A stretch of DNA of 45,993 bases from a virus. A program made the position numbers and the translations under genes. A model generated the notes under the pieces. It made no database searches, was not told the DNA's origin, and saw only the letters and a program-made list of their open reading frames with translations. Positions 17,201 through 24,704 of this stretch are shown here, in pieces; position 1 is the stretch's first letter; each line of letters starts with the position of its first letter. The DNA is taken from IMG/VR virus record IMGVR_UViG_3300025646_000080, positions 1 to 45,993 of that record, one strand, 5' to 3'.

Positions 17201-18823
17201 ACTGCAGGAGTTGATTCGGGCATAACTTTTGAAGCCACAGGAGATGGCGCTCAACCTGCTCAAGGTGCCATTCGGTTGGTTCATACTGGTAGTGGAGCTG
17301 GAGCCCTAACACTTGGAACAAAAAGGGGAGGCACATCTAGTGTTATTGAAGCAGTAAGAATTGATTCCGCAGGCCGTGTAGGGATTGGCACCTCGAGCGT
17401 TCTTACTGATCTGCATTTACATGGTTCCACGTCTGGTACTGGTCCTATTTTAAATCTCACTAACGACACAGGCGACTGCAGGATCTTCTTTGGGCAAAAC
17501 ACTTCCGCAGGTAGTGCTAACGCAGCAGGACAAATCCGATACAGCGTTGCCAACAACACATTGGCCTTTTATACCAACCTAAACGAACGCTTCAGGTGCG
17601 ATAGTTCAGGACGCCTTTTAGTTGGCACGTCTAGTGAGTCTGCAGGTGTTGCAGCGTCTTTCCAGGGCAGTTCAAGCTCAGCTTCTGGTCCGGGAATTGT
17701 GTCAATAAAAACTGGAACAACAAATCCGACTTCAGGCAATGTTCTTGGTTATTTGCAATTCCGTGATGCTGCGTCGCAGAACGGTGCGCAAATCATCGCA
17801 GTTGCCGATGGAAATTGGGCAACAGGAGATGGTCCTACAAGATTGATCTTCTCCACTGCTGCGGATGGAGCAGCAAGCCCTACAGCTAGAGCAACCATCG
17901 ACAGCTCCGGCAGGCTCTTAGTTGGTACGTCTAGTGCGCGTAGCAATCTTTATTCAGGAGGCCTTGCGCCATCGGTACTACTAGAAGGGACAAACGGACC
18001 AACGAGTAACTCTAGTATCATAAGAAATAGCGCTGATGCTTCTAGTGGCGCTCTTGTACTTGCAAAATCAAGAGGAACAAGTAATGGATCAAATACTCTA
18101 GTTCAGAATGGCGACAGTTATGGAGTAATCTCCTTTCAAGGAAGCGACGGAACAAACTTTGTAGACTCTTGTCGTGTTGCAGCACAATGCGACGGCACCC
18201 CCGGCGCTAATGACATGCCAGGCCGCCTCGTATTTTCTACAACGGCGGATGGGGCGTCTTCTCCGACAACACGTATTACACTTAAGTCTGATGGTCGTTG
18301 TGTTTTTAGCACTGCGCCCGACACAACAATTAGCAGGGCCGCTGGTGGCGTACCTCCCATACTTACAAACTCCTCGTCATCTAGCGTAAACGCTGGTATT
18401 GAAATTGCAACCGACTCTACAGCGACAAGGTATTGTCAGATATTTACCATTGCCACCAGCGTAGTTGGGAGCATTACTACGAGTGGTTCCGCCACCGCCT
18501 ACAACACCTCATCTGACTATCGCCTCAAGGAAAATGTCACCGCTGTCACTGACGGCATCACCCGCCTGCAGCAACTGAAGCCCAGCCGTTTCAACTTCAT
18601 CGCGGATCCCACCAAGACTGTTGATGGTTTCCTGGCTCATGAGGTGCAGAACATTGTTCCTGAAGCCATCACTGGCGAGAAGGATGCAGTGGACGATGAG
18701 GGCAATCCTGAATACCAAGGCATCGACCAATCCAAGTTGGTGCCGCTGCTGACTGCTGCGTTGCAGGAAGCTGTTGCCAAGATCGAAAGTCTTGAGGCTC
18801 GTTTAACTGCGGCAGGCATCTAA
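14246..18823 (+). CDS. Tail fibre with T7-type base, beta-helix and S74 self-cleaving tip
   Basis: This is a 1525-residue receptor-binding fibre. Residues 1-150 match the T7 gp17 attachment domain (TIQAGNGTKTQFSFDFPYIF, IRRITNIDDIRALFNPGSAI, SDDLNRNFEQLRYAIQEAN). Residues about 300-560 look like a right-handed beta-helix of pectate-lyase type (VVYVDATAGDDGNDG, PKQTIKAAINQI, VVVVAPGVYQE). From about residue 820 there are repeated collar units ending in GxVGIGTSS or GRLLVGTSS. The last 103 residues begin SDYRLKENV at Ser 1423 and form a peptidase S74 intramolecular chaperone that should cleave itself off before this serine after trimer folding. Base and codon usage change near 16720, suggesting a grafted distal part. 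Confidence 0.95.
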   Translation: MSCADVQTIQAGNGTKTQFSFDFPYIFKSEIHVYFWNATTKEWNEKLTTDATYPWQVTDANPTIVEFTGTAPPAPAVPVDPGEPTVDNVRIRRITNIDDIRALFNPGSAIRSDDLNRNFEQLRYAIQEANCQGIPDDVDAYLKEYYWDRFDNTLYDGNTWVSNDTKIASTAAIDDRIDSKIDAAITSDIATDGTGITVTDDGDGTITLGIGAGSVDLDRIKAEDIITYAEQEAGSPSWDSDSRIPTTYAAAQRFDTLVQASTPVGSNWAVGKTWLQNDQDLTVSVWNGSAWLAVASGGAFTNQPKVVYVDATAGDDGNDGHRISRPKQTIKAAINQINADAAYGDGSVVVVAPGVYQEVAPIDITKKDVSIIGTALRSCIIHPTPATEENSLFRVNSGTFLQNLTLTGVKASGVRGAAGSIDPDGTYGLPPSQGWNVSFYPGAMIYKSPYIQNCTNFSDSEIDNANLNAHTPAGGSAGDTDSAPTGGGLLIDGSVVNSNSPLRSMVCDSYTHVGLDGPGILVTNNGYCQATSSYAFFNHYHIKCLNGGQANLAASTTDFGRYGLIADGRSTTAIFTATTTANAADQAITFTIGAPVAGANWHGSATRPQGNMLVDIGGNTYPILSATANGAGWDVTISRPNPADRTQNLGLDGAVASGSAVSFYLRSMVASSGHTMEYCGSGTNYSALPENGGVPVDAAQIVELNDGKIWTAITDQNGKFKLGNFFVVDQQSNSLSVAVGSFPLDLSTLAVDPSGNALLGANLDLNGNSLLDGTGNVSINDVLTMNSNKIINVAEPSSAQDAATKNYVDTTTVSLNGDTMTGALGVPVGSAASPSIYFDANTGIYSPGADQLALSTNGTGRLFVDASGNVGVGKAIPAVLLHLESASPAIRFTDSDAAGTPDCQISGAGGDLLLEADRDNEKSDSLIRFAIDGTERLRITPTGLVGIGTSSPLGICHASTSSSSVYSSANMLATTSTLRASNTNTTAGVDSGITFEATGDGAQPAQGAIRLVHTGSGAGALTLGTKRGGTSSVIEAVRIDSAGRVGIGTSSVLTDLHLHGSTSGTGPILNLTNDTGDCRIFFGQNTSAGSANAAGQIRYSVANNTLAFYTNLNERFRCDSSGRLLVGTSSESAGVAASFQGSSSSASGPGIVSIKTGTTNPTSGNVLGYLQFRDAASQNGAQIIAVADGNWATGDGPTRLIFSTAADGAASPTARATIDSSGRLLVGTSSARSNLYSGGLAPSVLLEGTNGPTSNSSIIRNSADASSGALVLAKSRGTSNGSNTLVQNGDSYGVISFQGSDGTNFVDSCRVAAQCDGTPGANDMPGRLVFSTTADGASSPTTRITLKSDGRCVFSTAPDTTISRAAGGVPPILTNSSSSSVNAGIEIATDSTATRYCQIFTIATSVVGSITTSGSATAYNTSSDYRLKENVTAVTDGITRLQQLKPSRFNFIADPTKTVDGFLAHEVQNIVPEAITGEKDAVDDEGNPEYQGIDQSKLVPLLTAALQEAVAKIESLEARLTAAGI

Positions 18824-18849
18824 GTCCCCTTCTCTACTCACCTACACAT

Positions 18850-18880
18850 AGGCACTCCAATGCGGGGTGCCTTTTCTTTT
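18850..18880 (+). terminator. Rho-independent terminator after the tail fibre gene
   Basis: The stem AGGCACTCC (18850-18858) with GGGGTGCCT (18864-18872) is 9 bp with one G-U pair and an AATGC loop, followed by TTTCTTTT. It overlaps an in-frame ATG at 18860 that would extend the next gene upstream, so I place that gene's start at 18902. Confidence 0.93.
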
Positions 18881-18901
18881 ATCTATACAACAACAACAAT
18901 C

Positions 18902-19234
18902 ATGACTACCCCTGGTATTGATTTTCCTTTCACCGTAATCGACATCGCTAACATGGAGCGTACTGTCTCCGATGGTATTGTCTACACGGTTCACTACACT
19001 ATTACTCGTTATAAGGATGGTGAACAAGCCGGTGCCTATGGGTCTCTTGGCTTTGAAGCCCCTGAACCCATCGAGTCTGCCATCCCTTATGCCACCCTCA
19101 CTAAAGAAACAGTAGTGCAGTGGGTGCGTGATCAACTCACGGAAGAGAAAGTCACTGAAATCGAAGAAGCACTTGATGCACAGATTGCTGAAAAGCTTGC
19201 TCCTACTAAAGCTGCAGGTATCCCCTGGGCTTGA
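18902..19234 (+). CDS. Small tail-associated protein (110 aa), DUF7936-like
   Basis: The protein starts MTTPGIDFPFTVIDIANMER and contains TVHYTITRYKDGEQAGAYGS, then ATLTKETVVQWVRDQLTEE and a helical, acidic C-terminus ending APTKAAGIPWA. I recognise this as a small protein that commonly follows tail fibre genes in cyanophages (a DUF7936-like pattern, from memory and unverified). The function is unknown; a fibre accessory or assembly role is inference from position. The start at 18902 follows a CA-rich leader (CAACAACAACAATC) without a Shine-Dalgarno. Confidence 0.8.
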   Translation: MTTPGIDFPFTVIDIANMERTVSDGIVYTVHYTITRYKDGEQAGAYGSLGFEAPEPIESAIPYATLTKETVVQWVRDQLTEEKVTEIEEALDAQIAEKLAPTKAAGIPWA

Positions 19235-19240
19235 TACACC

Positions 19241-19254
19241 TTACCTATAGGTAA
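19241..19254 (+). repeat. 14-bp perfect palindrome before the holin candidate
   Basis: TTACCTATAGGTAA is a perfect palindrome in the 25-nt gap between the DUF7936-like gene and the holin candidate. Its CTATAGG centre resembles the initiation region of T7-type promoters, but the upstream spacing does not fit. It may be a small hairpin or a binding site. Confidence 0.5.
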
Positions 19255-19259
19255 ACCAA

Positions 19260-19460
19260 ATGATTACCATCCTTGGCATTAAAGTGTCCTACGAGGCACT
19301 TGCATTCTTTGCACTGTTTATTGGTTCCGAGATTATTGGTGCCTCTAAATTGCGTGAAAACAGCATCGTACAAGTACTGCTGCGTGGTGTGGAAGCAATC
19401 AAACCTCACCGCACTGAAGACGACAAGATTCAATCAATTAAGGATACATTTCAAAAATGA
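19260..19460 (+). CDS. Holin candidate (gp17.5-like, 66 aa)
   Basis: One membrane segment (YEALAFFALFIGSEIIGAS, about residues 10-29) is followed by a charged helix ending in Lys (TEDDKIQSIKDTFQK). Length, single membrane segment and place directly before the endolysin match T7 gp17.5, the holin that opens the inner membrane at lysis. Sequence alone does not prove pore formation. It overlaps the endolysin start by 4 nt. Confidence 0.72.
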   Translation: MITILGIKVSYEALAFFALFIGSEIIGASKLRENSIVQVLLRGVEAIKPHRTEDDKIQSIKDTFQK

Positions 19461-20020
19461 GTATCAAGCTTCTTGATGTTATCAAAAACTACAAGGGGCT
19501 ACCTCATCAAAAGCAAGCCATTGAGGCTCTAGAGCGTCTTCTGGGGTCTTATGGCTTGTCTGATGATGCGGAGTGGGTAAAGCTGTGGCGTCTTCCTACT
19601 CCTGTAGCTCCTCAACAATTTACTAATACTTGGGAAGGCATTGAAGCTGCAGCTAAGGCAGCCGGTGCTAAGTTCCCAGAAGTAGTCGCTGCACAATGGG
19701 CACTAGAGAGTGCATTTGGTACAGCACTATCCGGTAAGAATAACTTCTTTGGTATTAAAGGTACTGGTACTGTTAAGACCACCTGGGAAGATTATGGTAA
19801 TGGTCCTGTGACTATTAAAGCTTCCTTCAAAGACTTCGCTACTCCATACGACTGTGTAGATCACCTTGTCACACAGTGGTACAAAGATTACAAAGGCTAT
19901 AAAGGCGTCAACCGAGCCACCTCTCGTGAAGATTGTGCATACCTCCTTAAGAAAGAAGGTTACGCCACAGATCCAGTCTATGCACAGAAACTCATTCGGT
20001 TGATGGAGCAGCATGATTGA
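19457..20020 (+). CDS. Endolysin, glucosaminidase (GH73-like) family
   Basis: This 187-residue protein cuts the N-acetylglucosamine bond of peptidoglycan. The domain runs from about residue 55: WEGIEAAAKAAGAKFPEVVA, then AQWALESAFGTALSGKNNFF with the catalytic Glu in ALES, then GIKGTG and SFKDFATPYDCVDHL. These are typical glucosaminidase (GH73) features. T7 uses an amidase (gp3.5) near the polymerase instead, so this phage uses a different lysis enzyme in a late cluster. The N-terminal 50 residues are helical and may be a wall-binding part. No signal peptide is seen, so release should depend on the holin. Confidence 0.92.
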   Translation: MSIKLLDVIKNYKGLPHQKQAIEALERLLGSYGLSDDAEWVKLWRLPTPVAPQQFTNTWEGIEAAAKAAGAKFPEVVAAQWALESAFGTALSGKNNFFGIKGTGTVKTTWEDYGNGPVTIKASFKDFATPYDCVDHLVTQWYKDYKGYKGVNRATSREDCAYLLKKEGYATDPVYAQKLIRLMEQHD

Positions 20021-20246
20021 AGCAGGAGTAGCAGCAGGCATAGCTCTCTTTACAGCTATTGTGTCTGTCCATAATAGACTTTACACTAAAATCGGTGAAG
20101 TCGATAAACGTGTAGATCAGATAGAGCTACGTGTTGCTGAACACTACGTTCAAAAACAAGAACTTTCAGTGGCTCTTCAAAAGATGGAGGATCACATGAT
20201 TCGCATCGAAAATAAATTAGACCAAATCGTACTAAGAAATGGCTAA
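20013..20246 (+). CDS. Rz/spanin-like membrane protein (gp18.5-like)
   Basis: This 77-residue protein has an N-terminal hydrophobic anchor (AGVAAGIALFTAIVSV, residues 4-19). A long heptad-rich helix follows (GEVDKRVDQIELRVAEHYVQ, then MEDHMIRIENKLDQIV). A membrane anchor plus coiled coil between endolysin and small terminase matches the Rz-type inner-membrane spanin or an accessory holin. No separate outer-membrane lipoprotein partner is visible. It overlaps both neighbours by 8 nt. Confidence 0.7.
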   Translation: MIEAGVAAGIALFTAIVSVHNRLYTKIGEVDKRVDQIELRVAEHYVQKQELSVALQKMEDHMIRIENKLDQIVLRNG

Positions 20247-20487
20247 GAAAAAAGCTAGCGAGGATATGTTTAACGAGTTACATAACCTCGTTACTACTGA
20301 GTTCCTTGCACGTATTAAAAGTGGTGAAGCCAGTACACAAGACCTTAAAGCAGCTTGTGATTGGCTTGCTAAAAATGATATCAATGGGGTAGCTCTTGAG
20401 GGCTCCCCTCTTGATAAACTGGCTAATGTATTACCTAAAGTAGATCCTGAACTTGTTCAACGGAGGCTTTATGGGCCGAAAGTCTAA
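20239..20487 (+). CDS. Terminase small subunit (gp18-like)
   Basis: This 82-residue, mostly helical protein (ASEDMFNELHNLVTTEFLAR; DLKAACDWLAKNDINGVALE; LPKVDPELVQRRLYG) resembles T7 gp18 (DNA maturase A), which recognises concatemer DNA for packaging. Its position after the Rz-like gene is exactly that of T7. It overlaps the next small gene by 17 nt. Confidence 0.82.
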   Translation: MAKKKASEDMFNELHNLVTTEFLARIKSGEASTQDLKAACDWLAKNDINGVALEGSPLDKLANVLPKVDPELVQRRLYGPKV

Positions 20488-20716
20488 ATACAGTGGACCT
20501 AAGTACGCTAATGGTAACTATAAATCTTACCAAAAGGCGTATGACTCCTCCGAGCTTCAAATCAGAAAGCGTTCTAACCTAAACAAAGAAAATCGCAAAC
20601 GTGGTACCTACGGTAACGGAGATGGTAAAGATGTATCTCACAAGAAAGATGGGTCTACCGTATTGGAAAAAGCCTCAAAGAACCGTGCACGTGTTGGTAA
20701 AGCTAGAAAAGCATGA
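20471..20716 (+). CDS. Small basic protein (81 aa) between terminase small subunit and HNH gene
   Basis: The protein starts MGRKSKYSGPKYANGNYKSY and is strongly basic throughout (LNKENRKRGTYGNGDGKDVS; NRARVGKARKA). The GPKYANGxYxSYQxxYDSS pattern recurs in phage proteins I have seen near nuclease genes, with no assigned role. The ATG at 20471 is preferred over one six codons upstream because the conserved part starts here. The stop overlaps the HNH start (GCATGA). Confidence 0.7.
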   Translation: MGRKSKYSGPKYANGNYKSYQKAYDSSELQIRKRSNLNKENRKRGTYGNGDGKDVSHKKDGSTVLEKASKNRARVGKARKA

Positions 20717-21039
20717 CACCTCTTCTGCCTAGTCCTGATCACTACCTTCAAAACCTAATAACCATGACAAGTCCCGAAGCAAAACGCCTTTGGAGGCGTG
20801 CTATTAAAGAGCACTTTGATTGTCAATGTGTCTATTGTGGAGAAATTTATGAACTACATGAACTTACTTTGGATCACGTTCGTCCTCGCTGCTTTGGAGG
20901 CGAAGACCTTACATCAAATCTTGTACCCTCATGTTGGAAGTGTAATCAGGCTAAAGGCAGTAACAATTGGCTCACGTGGATGAGACAAACGTTTGGCGTT
21001 ACACCTAGAGAACATCTTATCTTATCGCATATTAAGTAA
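20713..21039 (+). CDS. HNH endonuclease
   Basis: This 108-residue protein has a canonical HNH fold: CQCVYCG, LTLDHVRPRCFGGED, then NLVPSCWKCNQAKGSNNW, with paired CxxC zinc ligands. HNH proteins next to terminase genes often assist cleavage at packaging in tailed phages, which the position here would fit. A free-standing homing endonuclease is the alternative. An internal ATG at 20764 is a possible shorter start. Confidence 0.9.
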   Translation: MTPLLPSPDHYLQNLITMTSPEAKRLWRRAIKEHFDCQCVYCGEIYELHELTLDHVRPRCFGGEDLTSNLVPSCWKCNQAKGSNNWLTWMRQTFGVTPREHLILSHIK

Positions 21040-22281
21040 ATGGACAAGGAACTAGCTCAACTAGAAGAATGGGCTGTAAATCTAATTAATGATTACGAGA
21101 GCACCTTAAAGGCTTCTAAGGCTAAAGGAGAGAGAGTTAGTCAAACTGAATTTAAACGTATTGGCCGTTTTTCTGGTGAGCTAGTCGCTAATCCTGAGGC
21201 TTATGGTGAGCTTTTAGATATGGCTAGATCTAAAAACCTTACCGGAAAAGAATTAGTTCAATCTATCCGTAGTATTGAAGCTAATCTTTTAGACGAAAGT
21301 AGTCGTGGTACTGCTACATCACGTAAGCAAATGATGTCTGATGTAATTCATCATTTGTTCGCTCAGCGTACTGGTGGTGACACCCTACGCAAATTGTCTC
21401 AAGCAGAACGTGGCGAAGCGAGGACTATTTTACGTGATTCATTTGGTCGTTGGGGTAACGTACCTGAAAATTTGCTCAGCCTTTTTCGATCTTGGCACTT
21501 GTCTGGTGATGAGCTGAAGGGACTCGAAGGAGAAGCATTACAAGAATTAGGCGTTACAAAAGCTGGGCAATTAAGTACTACAAAAGCTCATACTACAGCT
21601 CCTGTTAGTAAATTAATTACTGGTACACATGATGTAAGTACTGGTAAAGAGGCTGCTCAATTAATGGCTCCTCAGTTTGAACTCCAACGTAAAGAAGGTT
21701 TAGCAGCTATTGAAGAGTCTAAACCTCTTATGGAAGCGTTAAATAAAATTGCCGGATCAGAATATAGTACTGCTATGACGGCTGAAGAATTGGCTGTACG
21801 TCGAAATATTCTTTCAGCTAATCCTGAGCAAGTTAAAGCTGCTATTCAACAGTATACCTCTCCTTTTATTTTTAAAGGCGGTAAGGCAGTTCTCAGTGCA
21901 CTACCTTTTGGGGCAGCTGTTACAGTTGGTCTAGGTGCTTTAGACGTTGCTCAAGCAGCTGAGGGTATTTCTTCCGTACAACAAGCTACTTCTACACCTG
22001 AAGCTGTAGCCGGTGGGTTAGAAGCTGTGTCTGGTGGTCTCGGTTTAGCTGCTACTAAAGTACCCGCACTTGCTGCTCCTGCTATGGTTGCTGGTGTAAC
22101 AGCTGGAGCTATCCGTATGCGTATGGAGCGTGATGTTCAACGTGAACGGGAACAACAAGTAATGGCAGGTGAAGTTAGCCGTTATGGTCCAGCTGTAACT
22201 GAAACTCCTAAGCTTACTAAACCTATGTCAGCATATCAACTTCGTAGGAAAGCCCGTACTGGCCGCTATACGGCCCTTTAA
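21040..22281 (+). CDS. Unassigned 413-aa protein, HH...N...H nuclease-like pattern plus hydrophobic segments
   Basis: I cannot name this protein. The N-terminal 90 residues are charged and helical. Residues 101-160 carry DVIHHLFAQR (His 104-105), a helix, then GRWGNVPENLLSLFRSWHLS (Asn 140/144, His 153). Paired His followed by Asn and His in this order is seen in AHH/GHH-type members of the HNH superfamily. The C-terminal half has two hydrophobic stretches (VLSALPFGAAVTVGLGALDV; ALAAPAMVAGVTAGAIRM), then a basic tail. It lies between the HNH and large terminase genes and is more AT-rich than its neighbours. It could be an injected effector, a packaging accessory or a structural protein; the nuclease idea is unproven. 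Confidence 0.55.
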   Translation: MDKELAQLEEWAVNLINDYESTLKASKAKGERVSQTEFKRIGRFSGELVANPEAYGELLDMARSKNLTGKELVQSIRSIEANLLDESSRGTATSRKQMMSDVIHHLFAQRTGGDTLRKLSQAERGEARTILRDSFGRWGNVPENLLSLFRSWHLSGDELKGLEGEALQELGVTKAGQLSTTKAHTTAPVSKLITGTHDVSTGKEAAQLMAPQFELQRKEGLAAIEESKPLMEALNKIAGSEYSTAMTAEELAVRRNILSANPEQVKAAIQQYTSPFIFKGGKAVLSALPFGAAVTVGLGALDVAQAAEGISSVQQATSTPEAVAGGLEAVSGGLGLAATKVPALAAPAMVAGVTAGAIRMRMERDVQREREQQVMAGEVSRYGPAVTETPKLTKPMSAYQLRRKARTGRYTAL

Positions 22282-22316
22282 CACCCCTCTACTCCCCCTT
22301 ACGCTAGATTGTACCT

Positions 22317-22823
22317 ATGACCACCCCAATCATTGTTACAGGACCACAGAGAGCAGGCTCACGCATCGCTAGTTACATCCTTGCTCAAGAGATTGGAGGT
22401 GTGTTCGTTGATGAGCTTGACTACCGCTTGCCTTTACCACCTAATGCGGTTGTTCAAGCTCCCTTTCTTTTAAAAGCAGTCGTCGAGCTATCACACATTA
22501 TACCTAACGTTAAATTTGCGTTCATGCACCGTCCTATTAAAGACATTGTAAAAAGCATGGAACGTATTCAATGGTACCAAGATTACACAACTGATCCTGA
22601 CTTTTACCTTAACTACGTTAAACATTGCTACGAATACATTGATCTACTAAAGCGGACGCTACGGAAAGATCAATGGTTTGATATACAATACGACTCCCTT
22701 AAAACACACCCATTGTTTGTCCAGGATAGAACTGGATTTACTGTTAAACAACATTTACCTAACACCCCTAACGGACCAGCTACGTGGAGAAACGATGAAT
22801 ACATTAGAACTCTTGAAAGATGA
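22317..22823 (+). CDS. Sulfotransferase-like P-loop protein (168 aa)
   Basis: The start MTTPIIVTGPQRAGSRIASY has the GPxRxGS-type phosphosulfate-binding loop of sulfotransferases, and FAFMHRPIKDIVKSMERI resembles their second, 3'-phosphate-binding segment. At 168 residues it is shorter than full sulfotransferases (usually over 250). It may be a minimal or degenerate member or another P-loop protein. It overlaps the large terminase start by 29 nt, so it is probably cotranscribed with packaging genes. Target and reaction are unknown. Confidence 0.6.
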   Translation: MTTPIIVTGPQRAGSRIASYILAQEIGGVFVDELDYRLPLPPNAVVQAPFLLKAVVELSHIIPNVKFAFMHRPIKDIVKSMERIQWYQDYTTDPDFYLNYVKHCYEYIDLLKRTLRKDQWFDIQYDSLKTHPLFVQDRTGFTVKQHLPNTPNGPATWRNDEYIRTLER

Positions 22824-24522
22824 TTTTAAACTTTTCCTTCAAGCCCTATGGGATCAGCTAGAGCTTCCATCCCCCACACGTGCTCAATACGCTATTGCTG
22901 ACTACCTTCAATACGGTCCTAAGCGTCTACAGATCCAAGCGTTCCGAGGAGTAGGTAAATCGTGGATTACTGGAGCGTTCGTTCTTTGGACGCTCTTTAA
23001 AGATAACGAGAAGAAGATCATGATTATCTCCGCTTCTAAGGAGCGTGCTGATAATATGTCTATCTTCCTTCAGAAGCTTATTATCGAGACCCCGTGGCTA
23101 ACACATATGCAACCAAAGAGTGATAGTGCTCGGTGGTCTCGTATTTCTTTTGATATTAACTGTCCTCCTCACCAGGCTCCGTCCGTAAAGAGTGTTGGTA
23201 TCACAGGTCAGCTAACTGGTAGCCGTGCAGACCTCATGATCCTAGACGATATTGAGGTACCTGGCAACAGTATGACCGAAATGATGAGGGAGAAACTCCT
23301 TCAACTTTGTACGGAAGCTGAATCTATCCTTACACCAAAGGATGACAGTCGTATTATGTACCTTGGTACACCTCAAACCGTCTTTACCATCTATCGTAAG
23401 TTAGCAGAACGTAACTACCGACCTTTTGTTTGGCCTTCTAGGTATCCTCGTAAGCTATCCCAATATGAGGGACTGTTGGCTCCTCAACTTCAAGAAGACA
23501 TTGATAACGGGGCTGAAGCTTGGGATGTTACTGACCCTGATCGCTTTGATAATGAAGACCTTATCGAACGTGAAGCATCAATGGGTCGTAGCAACTTCAT
23601 GTTGCAGTTTATGCTAGACACAAGCTTAAGTGATGCTGAGAAGTTTCCACTTAAGATGCAAGACCTTGTTATTACAGCAGTTAATCCTACTAAAGCACCC
23701 GATAGCGTTATTTGGTGCTCTGATCCACGTAATGTTATCCGAGAACTCCCAACCGTAGGACTACCCGGTGACTACTTTTACTCACCTATGCAGTTACAAG
23801 GTGATTGGGGTCCATACCAAGAAACTATCTGCTCCGTAGACCCATCAGGTAGAGGTAGTGATGAAACAGCAGCTTGTTTTATCTCTCAACGAAACGGTTT
23901 TCTTTACCTACATGAAGTAAGAGCATACCGGGATGGTTATAGCGACTCTACACTTCTAGATATTCTTAAAGGTTGTAAGAAGTATAACGTTACTAAACTA
24001 GTCGTTGAGACTAACTTTGGTGATGGTATCGTAGCTGAACTCTTTAAAAAACACCTCCAACAGACACAACAAGGTATCGACGTAGAAGAGGTACGTGCTA
24101 ATGTCAGAAAAGAAGACCGTATTATTGATACCCTTGAGCCTGTCCTTAATCAACATCGCCTTATTGTTGATAAGTCTGTGGTGGAATGGGACTACAACTC
24201 GAATAAGGAAGCCCCACCCGAAGCTAGACTCCTTTATATGCTGTTCTACCAGATGTCAAGGATGTGTCGGGAGAAAGGTGCCGTAAAACATGACGACAGA
24301 TTAGACGCCCTAGCACAAGGTGTTAAATACTTCACAGATGCTCTTGCTATTTCAGCTCAAGAAGTAGTCAAAGAACGTAAACGTGAAGAATGGAACGACA
24401 TGCTTACCGCCTTTATGGACGACCCACAAAGTGAGACAAATCATATAGTACTTGGTATGTCTTTAGACCAAAAAAGACAAGCTAGAGGAGGTGGTAAAAA
24501 CTCCATTCCGACGTGGGTTTAA
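22795..24522 (+). CDS. Terminase large subunit (gp19-like)
   Basis: The packaging motor and nuclease, 575 residues, is close to T7 gp19 (586). Walker A is FRGVGKSW (residues 50-57), Walker B is LMILDDIE (147-154), and the coupling motif is near YLGTPQT. The RNase H-like nuclease has VDPSGRGSDE (Asp about 349), VETNFGDG and KHDDRLDALAQG (Asp 500-501). I chose ATG 22795 because GGAG lies just upstream and the T7-like N-terminus begins there. The frame is open further upstream inside the previous gene. In T7 this is the last gene before the right genome end. Confidence 0.96.
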   Translation: MNTLELLKDDFKLFLQALWDQLELPSPTRAQYAIADYLQYGPKRLQIQAFRGVGKSWITGAFVLWTLFKDNEKKIMIISASKERADNMSIFLQKLIIETPWLTHMQPKSDSARWSRISFDINCPPHQAPSVKSVGITGQLTGSRADLMILDDIEVPGNSMTEMMREKLLQLCTEAESILTPKDDSRIMYLGTPQTVFTIYRKLAERNYRPFVWPSRYPRKLSQYEGLLAPQLQEDIDNGAEAWDVTDPDRFDNEDLIEREASMGRSNFMLQFMLDTSLSDAEKFPLKMQDLVITAVNPTKAPDSVIWCSDPRNVIRELPTVGLPGDYFYSPMQLQGDWGPYQETICSVDPSGRGSDETAACFISQRNGFLYLHEVRAYRDGYSDSTLLDILKGCKKYNVTKLVVETNFGDGIVAELFKKHLQQTQQGIDVEEVRANVRKEDRIIDTLEPVLNQHRLIVDKSVVEWDYNSNKEAPPEARLLYMLFYQMSRMCREKGAVKHDDRLDALAQGVKYFTDALAISAQEVVKERKREEWNDMLTAFMDDPQSETNHIVLGMSLDQKRQARGGGKNSIPTWV

Positions 24523-24569
24523 GACACAAATAAGACTCAATAAGACACAAGTCATATCAAGGAGTTTGA

Positions 24570-24594
24570 ACATCACCCATGTAGAGGGGGGAGA
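24570..24594 (+). repeat. 14-bp ACATCACCCATGTA site followed by GGGGGGAGA (copy 1 of 2)
   Basis: ACATCACCCATGTA at 24570-24583 is followed within 3 nt by a G-run and AGA. The identical 14-mer, also followed by GGGGGAGA, occurs inside the RNA polymerase gene at 30277-30302. The GGGAGA ending is like the +1 region of T7 promoters. Promoter function is a guess. Confidence 0.3.
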
Positions 24595-24616
24595 GAAGGG
24601 TGGACTCAAGCCCCGG

Positions 24617-24652
24617 GGGAAGAATCGAGACAAGCTCTATTCTTCCCTTTTT
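24617..24652 (+). terminator. Rho-independent terminator after the large terminase gene
   Basis: GGGAAGAAT (24617-24625) pairs perfectly with ATTCTTCCC (24639-24647). The stem is extended inside by GAG/CTC after one mismatch, has an ACAAG loop, and is followed by TTTTT. It is the likely end of the late transcript, equivalent to transcription ending near the right end of T7. Confidence 0.93.
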
Positions 24653-24653
24653 C

Positions 24654-24704
24654 CTAATGATCAGTGAGGAGGAGCAAAGACAAAGATCTCCCTCTTAGAT
24701 CATT
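24654..24704 (+). repeat. Second stem-loop downstream of the terminator
   Basis: AATGATC (24657-24663) pairs with GATCATT, and an inner GGAG pairs with CTCC. No T-run follows directly, so this is a stem-loop of unknown role and not a clear terminator. Confidence 0.5.

Noticed and set aside
18860-18901. Upstream start (ATG 18860) for the gene after the tail fibre
   Set aside because: This ATG is inside the loop and stem of the terminator at 18850-18880; the conserved protein begins at 18902.
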